Origin: Coix lacryma-jobi var. lacryma-jobi
Lineage: Eukaryota > Streptophyta > Magnoliopsida > Poales > Poaceae
DNA length: 64,000 bases
Assembly (NCBI GenBank): GCA_009763385.1
Contig: CM019826.1
Span: 57,905,127 to 57,969,126 of the forward strand
Reading direction: 5' to 3'
Numbering within the stretch: position 1 is the stretch's first letter; every line of letters begins with the position of its first letter. The translations under genes and the position numbers were made by a program. Shown here piece by piece: positions 22,257 through 33,747 of the stretch. The notes under the pieces are model-generated. The model ran no database searches, was not told where the DNA came from, and saw only the letters and a program-made list of their open reading frames with translations.

Positions 22257-23126
22257 GTGGTGAGCCGCAGTTTGGCATGATGATTGCTCAATTCAAGCGT
22301 GTTGCTGGAGGTCTAGGTGTAGGCTTTGCTCAAGGATCGGAGAGTGCTGCTTCTTTTGGCGAGATTGGAGAGTTTAGTGGTCTTAAGCCTAGTGAGAAGC
22401 CCAACTCCACCACTATTCCCAAGCTAATCAAAAACCCATCCAAAGAGCCTCTCAAGCCTAACACCAAAGATGGAGTGTATGAGGAACCTCCGAGAGCCCC
22501 ACCAAAGAAACAAGTGTGGTATCCTAAGCCTAACCACTTCAGGAGCAAGCTAGATACTATGCTACCTATCCAAGAGGAGCTTTTGCCACTTAAGAACCAA
22601 GTGATCCACACCAAATACCGTGAGTACCAACAACCCCGAAGGAGAGTGGTGAGGTACCATTGTGAGCATTGTGGGAGAGATGGTCACTTGAGTGAGTTTT
22701 GCTTTCGGCGCAAGAGAGAGGAACGCCGTGCAAGGGAGTTGAACAACTTGGACATGTATCATCCTCACCATGATATACATGCGTCGACCGTTCAAAGGAG
22801 GGTTGCTAGGCCTAGAGGTCCAATGCCTCAAGGTCCTAGGCCGCGTGGAGCTTTTTCCCAGCGGGATCCTAGCTTTGTAGACTACGGACCCCGTAGCGGT
22901 GGCTTTGGTTTTGAGCGTTATCCCCCACCGTGTTTTGGCTATTGTGGTGAGCGCTCTCCTCCCAGTGGTCCACATTTCCTTTTTGTGGTGATCGTTTTCC
23001 CCTAGGTGTGCTAGGAATGGTTTTTCTGCTAACCGTTCTTTTGAGCAGGCGGGACAACACTGGTATACTCCACATTTTACTCACCCCAATGTTGGACCAT
23101 ATGCTCACCCTATGTCTTTTTATTGA
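22257..23126 (+). pseudogene. E1 gag, 3' part
   Basis: Continues the codon split at 10752. It encodes the gag C-terminus: a Lys/Pro-rich part, the second knuckle-like motif CEHCGRDGHLSEFC (near 22660-22700), and an Arg/Gly/Pro-rich tail. A frameshift near 22975 moves the tail to another frame. The terminal TGA (23124-23126) after MSFY matches the gag end in E2 and E3. Confidence 0.9.
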
Positions 23127-25772
23127 TGGGAGAACATTTGGTTGGTAGATTCTGGATGCTCAAGACATATGACCGAGAATTCCAAGTGGTTCTCAAGCCT
23201 TAGTACAGTCACTGGCAAGGAGTTTATCACCTTCGGCGACAATAACAAAGGTAAAGTTGCGTCTCGTGGTTCTATGCGAGTGAATGAGCACTTTCTGTTG
23301 CGTGATGTTGCTCTTGTGTCGAACATGCATTTCAATCTTCTTTCTGTATCTCAGCTTTTGGAGGACGGCTATGAGGTTCGTTTTAAGCCAAACCTAAGTC
23401 GTATTTTGGATTCCCAAGGGGATCTTGTTTGTTTGATTTCACCTTTTGGAAAGTTTTTTCGTGCTAATTTCTCGGAATCTTTTGGCACTTCTTGTTGTCT
23501 TGTGGCTGGATCTTCCTCTGAACTTCGGAAATGGCATAGGAGACTTGGCCATTTGAGCTTCGACTTGCTTGCAAGGCTTAGTTCACTTGGTTTGATCCAA
23601 GGATTGCCCAAGTTACACATGGAGAAAGATCTTGTTTGCCACCCATGTAGACACGGGAAAATGGTTGCTGCTCCTCACCCTCCGGTAAATCAAGTTATGA
23701 CTAAGCATCCCGGTGAGCTTTTGCATACGGACCTTGTTGGTCTGGCTCGGGTTAGCTCGGTTGGTGGGAAGTGGTATGTGCTTGTAGTTGTTGATGACTA
23801 TTCGAGATATTCATGGGTTTTCTTTTTGGCTGAGAAAAGTGAGACTTTCTCTTTTGCATGCAATTTGATTTTGCGTCTTCAGAACGAGTTCCCTAAGAAC
23901 TCGATGAGAGCTATTCGTAGAGATAATGGTACTGAGTTCAAGAACTCGAAGTTTGAGAAGTTTTGTAACTCTGGGTTTGGAGCATCAGTTTTCTTCCCCT
24001 TACACACCTCCTCAAAATGGTGTGGTTGAGAGGAAAAATCAGACCCTTGTTGAGATGGCTAGGACGATGCTCGATGAGCATAGGACTCCTAGGAAGTATT
24101 GGGCTGAGGCTATAAATATTGCATGCTATGTTTCCAATCGCATTTTCCTTCATTCTTTTTTGAAGAAAACTTCTTATGAGTTGAGATTCGGGAGGTTGCC
24201 CAATGCAGAGTTTTTGGTTGCCACTGTTTTATTCTTAAGAAAGGCAACTTGGACAAGTTTGAGTTTCATTCTTTTGACACTATCTTTCTTGGCTATGGTA
24301 ATCATACTTGAGCATATCGTGTGCTTAATCTTGACACTAACCGAGTCATGGAGACTTCTGATGTCACTTTCGACGAGACCATGCATTGTCCTTCTTCTAG
24401 ATTTGAGCGTGTAGGTGATCACGAGGTTGGCGAACCTCTCTTTGATGATGAGGAAGATGGTGCTGAACAGATCAATGATCCAGAACTTCCTTCACCTGCT
24501 GTACTGATAGGATCTGCTTTGACTACGACGATTCAAGACCCCGACCCTTCTTCGTCTACTACATGGGGGCTGGTCGATCCTCTACCTTAGGGTCTGCCAG
24601 TCATACCTAAGGAGGCACCAGCTACTGTTGAGGGGGAGGTCACTTCAGCTAGGGAGGCGCCACGACATATCTAGCGCTAGCACCCTCCTTAGCAGATGAT
24701 TGGCGACATCAACGAACGTGTCACTCGGTCCAGGTCACATCAGATCTCTCACTTTGCTCATTCTGCTTTTGTTGCTGATTTTGAACCCCGAGATGTTGGA
24801 CACACTTTGTCTAATCCAGATTGGGTCAATGCCATGCGTGAGGAGTTAGAAAATTTTGAACGAAATTGGGTTTGGGTTTTAGTTCCACTTCCTCCTGATT
24901 GTCATCCTATTGGGACAAAAATGGGTTTTCAAAAACAAACAAGGAGAACATGGCCATATTGCGAGAAACAAGGCTAGACTTGTAGCCCAGGGATATAGTC
25001 AGAAGAAGGGGATAGACTATGAGGAGACGTTTGCTCCTGTAGCTCATTTGGAGGCAATTAGGATCCTCTTGGCATTTGCTGCATCCAAAGGTTTTAAACT
25101 TTTTCAAATGGATGTCAAGAGTGCCTTCCTAAATGGCTACATTGAAGAAGAAGTGTGTGTGAAACAACCCCCGGTTTTGAAAATGCCAAGTTTCCAGACC
25201 ATGTGTTTAAACTTCACAATGCTTTATATGGTTTGAAACAAACTCCTAGAGCCTGATATGAGCGTTTGAAAACCTTTTTGCTTGCTAAGGGTTTTAAAAT
25301 GGGATGTGTTGACAAAACACTTTTTCTCCTCAAGCAAGGCACTAATTCTCTCTTGGTTCAGATTTACGTGGATGATATCATTTTTGGTGGTTCTTCTCAT
25401 GCTTTGGTTGCCAAGTTTGCAGATACTATGAACAGGGAATTTGAGATGAGCATGATGGGTGAGTTGACTTTCTTTCTTGGGTTGCAAAACAAGCAATCTC
25501 GAGAGGGGACGTTCGTGCACCACGGCAAGTACACGAAGGACATAGTGAAGAAGTTTGATATGGGTGAGGCCAAGCCTCTTTCGACGCCCATGTCAACTAT
25601 GATGCCCTGGATGCAGACGAGGATGGAGAAGCTGTGGACTAGAAGGAGTACCAGAGTATGATCGGCTTGCTACTGTACCTGACGGCGACATGACAGGACA
25701 TCCAGTTCGCCGTGTGTCTTTCCACATGCTTTCAGGCGTCGCCGTGCACCTCTCACCGACAGGCGGTCAAGC
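23127..25772 (+). pseudogene. E1 pol: protease, integrase, RT (5' part)
   Basis: Begins with VDSGCSRHMT (protease) about 15 bases after the gag stop. Here it is in the same frame as gag, because a 14-bp segment found in E2 and E3 is absent. Integrase HHCC is near 23530-23650. The catalytic core is frameshifted near 23970 and again near 24210 (about 10 bp lost). Several TAG stops lie at 24580-24690, where E3 reads Gln codons. The RT retains FLNGYIEEEV and YVDD (25365-25376). The frame decays after 25600, and E3 interrupts the sequence in RNase H at 25772. Confidence 0.9.
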
Positions 25773-27850
25773 TGCGGATACATGGGTGTATGCCAAGTCT
25801 CGAGTGATGAGTGATTGTCAACTAGGATAATGCGCATGTTCTTTGGCTTGTGTTGTGCAGGTGTCGAGCACAGATATAGTGATCAAAGGCAAGGTGAAGG
25901 TCAAGTAGAGACGTGCCGTGCCGATGGACTGAGAGCGGTGAAGGGCAGACGTGAGGCTTGGACTGAGGGACCGGTGGCCTGAGGATCAGCTGTGGTGGCT
26001 GACAGCCTGGGACAGCGATGAGCAGAGACTTGCGGGGCACAGTGTTGCTCGTGTCGAGGACCTGGGGACATGTGTCGGTGGACGGGGTGCACGGGCGGTG
26101 CATCCCATCTACGGCTCGGTTTGGTGGTTGAGCCACAGAAAAACCACCGAGTGGACGGTTTCCAGGTTTGGGCCTCAAAACCTAGGCGCTGCCGGTTTTC
26201 GAGTTTGGGCCACAAAACTTGGGCTGAGGACAGTTTCCAGGTTTGGGCCTCAAAACCTGGGCGCTGCGGGTTTCTGAGTTTGGGCCACAAAACTCAGGCG
26301 ATGGACGGCTGGTTTCCCGGTTTGGGCCTCAAAACCGGGGGTTGGTCGTGAAGGCTGGTTTCCCGGTTTGGGCCACAAAACCGGGGGCGAAGTCTGGGAA
26401 AAGGACAAGCAGAGCAGTGGCGACACGTGGCGACAATCGGTGAGGTTGCGTCGAGGCAACGCTACCAGTTGTGCGGGCGTGGCCGTCGGATCCCCACCTA
26501 CCACGAGTTGGTCCAGAATAACCTTAGGGTTTAGCTGGTTCGCTCTGTAATTAGTTAGGGGTAGAGTGAGAATTAGAATTAGGATAAGTAGAGGGAGACA
26601 CCCACCTCCCATCCTATCTCAGTCATTTGCTCTTTGCCTTCTAGGTTTTCTTGCTCTCCCAATCACGTGCTGTAGCAACTGAGATCCGCAGAGAATCATA
26701 CCTCTGTGTACTGGAGATTTTGTGGAAGTGAGACCGTAATCTCACTGTTGTAGCATGTGGTAGCCACACGGTAGCAGATCGATGACTTGATTCGCGTTTT
26801 GTTTGTGTTCTTCGCGTTCTTCGTTTCTCAGTGATTTTCCCGTCACTCGATCTCCCTCTCTACTACGTCTTTTCGAAATCCGTTTGAATCAACTTGTTCT
26901 TTATAGTGAGGAGATCATTTCCACCGAAGGAATTCATCTAACTCCTCACGAACAAGTAGATCGGGTTGATTTTGTTTTCGTGGCGCTTTTTCGGTTCATA
27001 CACCTTCCCCTTCGATTTCCCGTTGATTGAGTTGATTTGAGCAGATGATTTCTTGAGGATAGTCTCCTAACTACCTCGTGATCATTCTCCAAGTTTGGGA
27101 TCAAGGGATTTTGATTTGGATCAGATTTGGGGAGATTTGTGAGAAGGGCGATCAAAATCGCCTTCTCTGGGCAGTGGCGGACAGTCCGCCAACAGGGCGC
27201 GGACAGTCCGGCCATCGGTCTCGAGCGAGGTCAGTGGCAGCGATTCTCGGTCACTTTGCCCAAATTTGACCGGCGGACAGTCCACAGTAGTCGGTCGCGG
27301 ACAGTTCCCGAGTCGACCAGGGACCTTCAACTACCTTGTTGTTTTGTCCACTTGGCTGGCGGACAGTCCGACCCCCAGTCGCGGACAGTCCGCAGTAGGG
27401 GCGGACAGTCCGGGACCAAGAGTCCGGACAGTCTGGGATTTGGCTGTGTGTTGTGATTTAGTGCGTTTGCTCTCCCAGCTTCTCCGCTTGGTTTCCGGAC
27501 TTCTCGTTTGACCCTAGAGTTGACCAAGGAACCTCTCTAGGTATCTTTGCTACTTGTTAGCATTGGTATTTGGGGATTTCTTGACGTAGCCTTTCATCTA
27601 CGTTCGGGACTTGGTTTTTAGGGATTGAACTTGTACCGGTGCTTTTGGCGTTTGGTTTGCTATCGCTTTGTGGTGCCTCGCTGTGATCCTAGGGATCATC
27701 CACCCTCTTCCAAGGGTCGTGGGCATCACGGTTTCGGTCGAAGCTTTTGGGGGTTGATTTGTGGGACAAAGGCCGAAGTTTCGAGAGAAATTTTTGAGCT
27801 CCCATTCACCCCCCCTCTGGTCGCCTTGCTATTGCATTCTCGGTCCTTCA
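25773..27850 (+). repeat. E3 5' LTR (2,078 bp)
   Basis: Begins TGCGGATACATGGG and ends GGTCCTTCA. The H1 hairpin array lies at 26162-26385 (six units, including CTGAG/CTCAG and two CCCGG/CCGGG units) and the H2 array at about 27177-27437. It is longer than the 3' LTR by one H1 module. Confidence 0.96.
26162..26385. repeat. Hairpin array H1 in E3 5' LTR
   Basis: Six units with constant centre GGGCC(T/A)CA and variable but pairing arms. The arm pairs, in order, are CCAGG/CCTAG, TCGAG/CTTGG, CCAGG/CCTGG, CTGAG/CTCAG, CCCGG/CCGGG and CCCGG/CCGGG. Mismatches, where present, are mostly G-T wobbles on one strand. The 3' LTR array (35706-35883) has one unit fewer. Confidence 0.85.
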
Positions 27851-27852
27851 AT

Positions 27853-27864
27853 TGGTATTAGAGC
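27853..27864 (+). other. E3 primer-binding site
   Basis: TGGTATTAGAGC, one change from the initiator-Met tRNA complement, two bases after the LTR. Confidence 0.9.
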
Positions 27865-27913
27865 GGGTTAAGGATCTTCCACCTAAGCCGGTTCCAGATC
27901 CACAGAAGGCGAC

Positions 27914-30538
27914 ATGGATCGCAGCGTGGGAAAACCGCTGTTCTTTGATGGGACGAACTATGCATATTGGAAGATACGCATGTCGGCCTATCTTTAGAGT
28001 ATGAGTTCTTCCATCTGGGATATTTGCAACTCTGCCGATTACGTGTTCTTGGCTGCTCGTGCTACTCAGCATCAAATCGATGAGCACGATGCCAATAGCC
28101 GAGCCCGTAATGCTCTTTTCTCATGTTTGAGCATGACGGAGTTCGATCGCGTTTCTCACCTCGCTATGGCTCGGGAGATTTGGGCATCCCTCACGCGTTT
28201 CCATGAGGGAACCACTCAAGTCAAAACCCGTCTCTATGAGTCGCACAAGCGAGAGTACGAGAACTTTCAACACATGCCTGGCGAGAGCATAGAGAGTTTA
28301 TTCGCTCGCTTTCAGGTGATTGTCAATAGGATGAGGGCTAACAATGAGCTGTTGCCTTTCGACGATCATGAGAGGGCTCTCAAGCTTTTACACACTCTCG
28401 ATCGGTCGGTGTGGGATTCCAAGGTTCAGGCGATCATCGAATCGTCTAACTATGAGACCCTCACGTGCGATGAGCTCTTCAGTAAGCTCAAGTCCAGTGA
28501 GATTGATGCCATGGCGAGGGCTTCTTATGAAAATCCTTCTGGCCCATCGATGGCTTTGCTTTCTGGCTCTTCTGCTAACCCCTCTGGAGGATTTGCCCTC
28601 TCTTCTCTTCTTTCTGTCACAGAGGAGCAGCTGGAGTTCATGGGGGGTGATGAGTTGGCTTTGCTCGCCAACCGGTTCTTGCGGTTCCACAACAACCGCA
28701 TGAACCATCGCCGCAGAGGAGGATGCTCGGATTGTTTCGAGTGCAGCGACCCCAACCACTTCATCGCCAATTGCCCGAAGAAGAACAAGCAAGTCTTCGG
28801 CAAGGCGGATCATGGGCACAAGTACGACTCCAGCAAGCGCAAGGAGAAGTACGTCCCCGCGAAGCACAAGTGGAAGGGCGGCTTCGACAAGGAGTACATC
28901 AAGACGAAGTACATGGAGAAGGCCCAGGCTGAGCAACGTGCTTTCTTCGCCACGCTCAGCGACGTCGACGGCTCGGATGATGACTCCTCTCCTTCAAGCG
29001 ATGATGAGTCCGAGAAGAAGAAGAGGATCGAGGACAAGCTGAACGACCTCTGCTTCTTCGCCGACAACGAGGGCTTCTGCACCATGGCCCTCGGCAAGGA
29101 GCTTGACGGCGAGCTAGGGGAGACTCCTCGGAATGACGACGACGACGACAACACCTCCCAGGTATCTCAGACCCCCAATGAGCTTTCAGCTGAGGTCGAG
29201 AAACTTACTGCCGCCCTTCTTAGTCAAGATAAGTTGCTTAGGCGTGCTGCTAGAGAGCGGAAGGAGTTTAGGCAGAAGTGGGAGGATACGATGAAGGAAC
29301 TTTAGTTTGCCAAGTCCACCGTAGTTGTCTCTGAGGAGGGTGTGTGAGATGTGCACCACGCACATGACTGACCTTCTCACTTTGAGAGGTAAGTATGCTG
29401 CGTTGGTTGGAGAGGTGGATGACCTCTAGGCAAGACCCGTGTTGTTGGGTGCGTGCAAGTCTTGTGCAGGCTTGCAATCCGAGTTGGCAGAGAAGAATGC
29501 CAAGATTATGTCTCTTGAGAAGGCCAGCTCGGGTAGCACTTGTGTGACTAGGTGCGTTCTATGTGAGAGTTTGGAGATGGAGATTGTGAATGTGAAGCAT
29601 GGCAAGATGCAAACCAAGGAGGAAAACAAATACATTCGGACCATCTTGTCATGGGTGTCTAGTGGTGAGCCGTAGCTTGGGATGATGATCTCCCAGTTCA
29701 AGCATGCTGCTGGAGGTCCAGGTGTAGGTTTTGCTCAGGGTGTTGAGTGTGCTTCATCTTTTGGCAAGATTGGAGAGTCGAGTGGTCTTAACCCAAGTGA
29801 GAAGCCCAACTCCACCACTACTCCCAAGCTTACCAAGATTCCACCCAGAGAGCCTCTAAAGCTTAACACCAAGGATGGGGTGTTTGTTGAACCTCCGAGA
29901 GCTCCACCCAAGAAACAGTCGTGGGCTCCAAAACCAAACCACCTCAAGAACAAGCTAGACACCATGCCACCTATCCAAGAGGAGCTCATGCCACAGAAGG
30001 GCAAAGTGATCCACACCCACTACCGTGAGTACCAACAACCCCCTATGAGAGCGATGAGGTACCATTGTGAGCACTGTGGGAGAGATGGACACTTGAGTGA
30101 GTTTTGCTTTCGGCGCAAGAGAGAGGCGTGTCGTGTAAAGGAGATGAACAACACGGACATGTACCATCCTTTCCATGATGTACATGGCCGAATGTTCAGA
30201 GGCGTGCTGCTAGGCCTAGAGGTCCAAAACCTCAAGCTCCTAGGCCTAGGCCGCGAAGAGAACGTGCCCGGCGGGAGCCTGCAGTTGTGGGCTATGGACC
30301 CCGTGGCAGTGGCTTTGTAGTTGAGCGTTTTCCCCCATCGCGTTTTGAGTATCGCGATGGACGCTCCTCCCTTAGCGGACCACGTCTTCCTCTACGTGGT
30401 GATCGCTCTTCTCGTAGGCGTGCTAGGAATGGTTTTTCTGCTAACCGTTCTTTTGAGCAGCCGGACCAACACTGGTATTCTTCCTACTTCACTAACCCCA
30501 GTGTTGGACCGTATGCTCACCGTATGCCTTTTTATTGA
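27914..30538 (+). pseudogene. E3 gag
   Basis: From ATG 27914 in the frame of 28001-29305 (434 codons open). Stops are at TAG 27995-27997 (CAG in E1), TAG 29303-29305 (GAG in E2), a TAG near 29428 and TAG 29673-29675 (CAG in E2). Frameshifts lie near 29340 and near 30185 (one base lost relative to E2). The gag domain, the CCHC knuckle at about 28735-28776 (CFECSDPNHFIANC, where the usual Gly after the second Cys is Ser) and the second knuckle CEHCGRDGHLSEFC near 30065-30105 are recognisable. It ends at PFY and TGA (30536-30538), as in the sister copies. Confidence 0.92.
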
Positions 30539-30552
30539 TATAGGTAAAACGA

Positions 30553-33500
30553 TTGGAGAACGTTTGGTTGGTGGATTCCGGGTGCTCAAGGCATATGACC
30601 GGAAACGCCAACTGGTTCTCCAGTCTTAGTCCAGTTGCCGGAAAGGAGTTTATCACCTTCGGCCACAATAGCATAGGTAATGTGTTGTCTCGTGGGTCTG
30701 TGCGAGTTAATGAGCACTTTGTGTTGCGCGATGTTGCTCTTGTTTCTAACTTGCATTTTAACCTTCTTTCTGTTTCGCAACTTTTTGATGATGACTATGA
30801 GATTCGTTTTAAGCCGAATCTCAGTCGCATTTTGGATCCTCAGGGCAATCTTGTATGTTTGATTTCTCCCTTTGGAAAAGTCTTTCGTGCAAATTTCTCG
30901 AAGTCGTTTGGAATTTCTCGTTGTCTTTTGGCTGGACCTTCCTCCTCTGATCTTTGGAAGTGGCATAGGAGACTTGGTCACCTGAGCTTTGACTTGCTTG
31001 CAAGACTCAACTCACTTGGCTTAATCCGAGGATTGCCCAAGTTGTTCATGGAGAAGGATGTTGTTTGCCATTCTTGTAGACATGGGAAGATGGTAGCCGC
31101 TCCCCACCATCCAGTGACTCAGGTCATGACTAAGCGCCCTGGAGAGCTTTTGCACATGGACCTTGTTGGTCCGGCTCTGGTGAGCTCGGTTGGGGGGAAG
31201 TGGTATGTGCTTGTTGTTGTTGATGATTTTTCGAGATATTCGTGGGTCTTCTTTTTGACTGAGAAGACCGAGACATTCTCCTTTGCTCGCAATCTGATTT
31301 TGCGTCTTCAGAATGAGTTCCCTATGAACTCAATGCGAGCAATTTAGAGTGATAATGGTTCCGAATTTAAGAATTCAGATTTTGAAAAGTTTTGTGACTC
31401 TTTGGGTTTAGAGCATCAGTTTTCTTCCCCCTATACACTGCCACAAAATGGTGTTGTAGAGAGGAAGAATCGGACCCTTGTAGAGATGGCCAGGACGATG
31501 CTCGATGAGCATAGGACTCCTAGGCGATATTGGGCCGAAGCTATGAGCACTGCATGCTACATTTCCAATCGCATTTTTCTCAGAGCTTTCTTGAAAAAGA
31601 CTTCTTATGAGTTGCGTTTTGGAAAACTGCCCAAGGTGAGTTATTTTAGAGTTTTTGGTTGCCACTATTTTATACTCAAGAAAGGCAACCTAGACAAATT
31701 TGAGTCTCGTTCTTCTGACGGGGTATTTTTGGGTTATGGCACTCATACTCGTGCATATCGTGTACTTAACCTTGATACTAACCGAGTCATGGAGACATCC
31801 GATGTCACCTTCGACGAGACCATGGTTTGTCCTTCTTCTCGTTTTGAGCATGCAGGTGATCATGAGGTTGGCGAGCCTCTTTTTGATGATGAGGACGAGG
31901 GTGCTGAAGGGATGGATGACCCAGCACCACCTCCACCTGCTGTGTCGCAAAGAGCGTCCTCTACTATCACTCACGGCCCCGATCCTTCTTCTTCGACTAC
32001 TTGGAGGCCGTGGGATCCGCCACCTCAAGCGGTACCTTTTGTACCCGAGGAGGCGCCAGCTGCTGTTGAGGGGGAGGTTTCTTCAGCTCGGGAGGCGCCA
32101 CGACACATTCAGCGCCAACACCCACCTCAACAGATGATCGGCAGCATCAGCGAACGTGTCACTCGGTCAAGGTCACAACAAATCTCTCACTTTGCTCATT
32201 CTGCATTTGTTGTTGATTTTGATCCTCGAGATGTTGGACACGCTTTGTTTGATCCTGATTGGGTCAATGCCATGCATGAGAAGCTTGAAAACTTTGAGAG
32301 AAATTGGGTTTGGGTTCTTGTTCCTCTTCCTCCTAAGTGTCACCCTATTGGGACAAAATGGGTTTTCAAAAACAAACAAGGAGAAGATGGCCATGTTGTG
32401 AGAAACAAGGCCAGACTTGTAGCCTAGGGGTATAGTCAGAAGGAGGGGATAGACTATGAGGAGACATTTGCTCCTGTAGCTCATTTGGACATAATTAGGA
32501 TACTCTTGGCTTTTGCTGCATCCAAAGGGTTTAAACTTTTTCAAATGGATGTCAAGAGTGCCTTCTTAAACGGCTACATAGAAGAAGAGGTGTATGTCAA
32601 ACAACCCCCCGGTTTTGAAAATCCCAAGTTTCCAAACCATGTCTTTAAACTTCACAAGGCTTTGTATGGTTTGAAACAAGCCCCTAGAGCCTGGTATGAT
32701 AGGTTGAAAACCTTTTTGCTTGCTAAGGGTTTTAAAATGGGATGTGTGGATAAAACGCTTTTTCTCCTCAAGCAAGGCAATGACACTCTCTTGGTCTAGA
32801 TTTACGTGGATGATATCATTTTCGGTGGTTCTTCTCACGCTTTGGTTGCCAAGTTTGCAGACACTATGAGCAGGGAGCTTGAGATGAGCATGATGGGCGA
32901 GTTGACGTTTTTCCTCGGGTTGCAAATCAAGCAATCCCGAGAGGGGACATTCGTGCACCAGGGCAAGTACACCAAGGACATTCTGAAGAAGTTCGATATG
33001 GGTGAGGCCAAGCCTCTTCCAACACCCATGTCGACCACGACGGCCCTAGATGCGGATGTGGATGGAGAAGCTGTGGACCAGAAGGAGTACCGGAGTATGA
33101 TCGGGTCGCTGCTGTACCTGACGGCGACACGCCCGGACATCCAGTTCGCGGTGTGTTTGTGCGCACGATTTCAGTCATCGCCATGCACCTCTCACCGTCA
33201 GGCGGTCAAGCACATTATGAGGTACTTATGCTTCACTCTAGAATTTGGGATTTGGTATTCTGCTTCCTCCACCCTTTCCCTTTGCGGTTATTCTGATGCC
33301 AATTTTGCTGGTTGCCGGATTGAGCGCAAGTCCACTTTTGGGACTTGTCAGTTTATTGGTTCTTCTCTTGTATCGTGGTCTTCTCGCAAGTAGTCTAGTG
33401 TCGCCCAGTCTACCACGGAGGTTGAGTATGTTGCTGCGGCTAGCTGCTGTTCCCAGTTGCTTTGGATGATGGCCACTTTGCGTGATTTTGGTCTGAACTT

Positions 33501-33747
33501 TTCTCGCGTTCCGTTGCTTTGTGACTGCACGAGTGCTATTAGCGTTGCTAAGAACCCCATGCTGCATTCTAAGACCAAACACATTGATGTGTGCTTTCAT
33601 TTCCTGCGAGACCACTATAAGAAGGGTGATATCGACCTTCGCCATGTCGATACTCATCTTCAGTTGGCTGATATTTTCACCAAGCCTTTAGACCAATCAA
33701 CTTTTGCTAGGTTGAGAGGTGAGCTTGGTGTGTGTTTCCCCTTTTAG
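30553..33747 (+). pseudogene. E3 pol, one frame with four TAG codons
   Basis: Complete copia pol of 1,065 codons: protease (catalytic Asp 30574-30576 in VDSGCSRHMTG), integrase HHCC (about 30958-31090), integrase core (MDLVGP near 31156, the DNGSEF region just after 31348, NGVVERKN near 31446), RT (HPIGTKWVFKNK near 32341, YVDD 32803-32814) and RNase H to 33747. There is no frameshift. The only breaks are TAG at 31345, 32425, 32797 and 33391. At each site E2 has CAG (Gln). The stop codon after CVCFPF-type ending matches E1 and E2. A 14-bp segment containing TAG separates this frame from the end of gag. Confidence 0.94.

Noticed and set aside
28388..28936. Minus-strand 182-codon open frame
   Set aside because: Antisense shadow of E3 gag, equivalent to the one opposite E2 gag.
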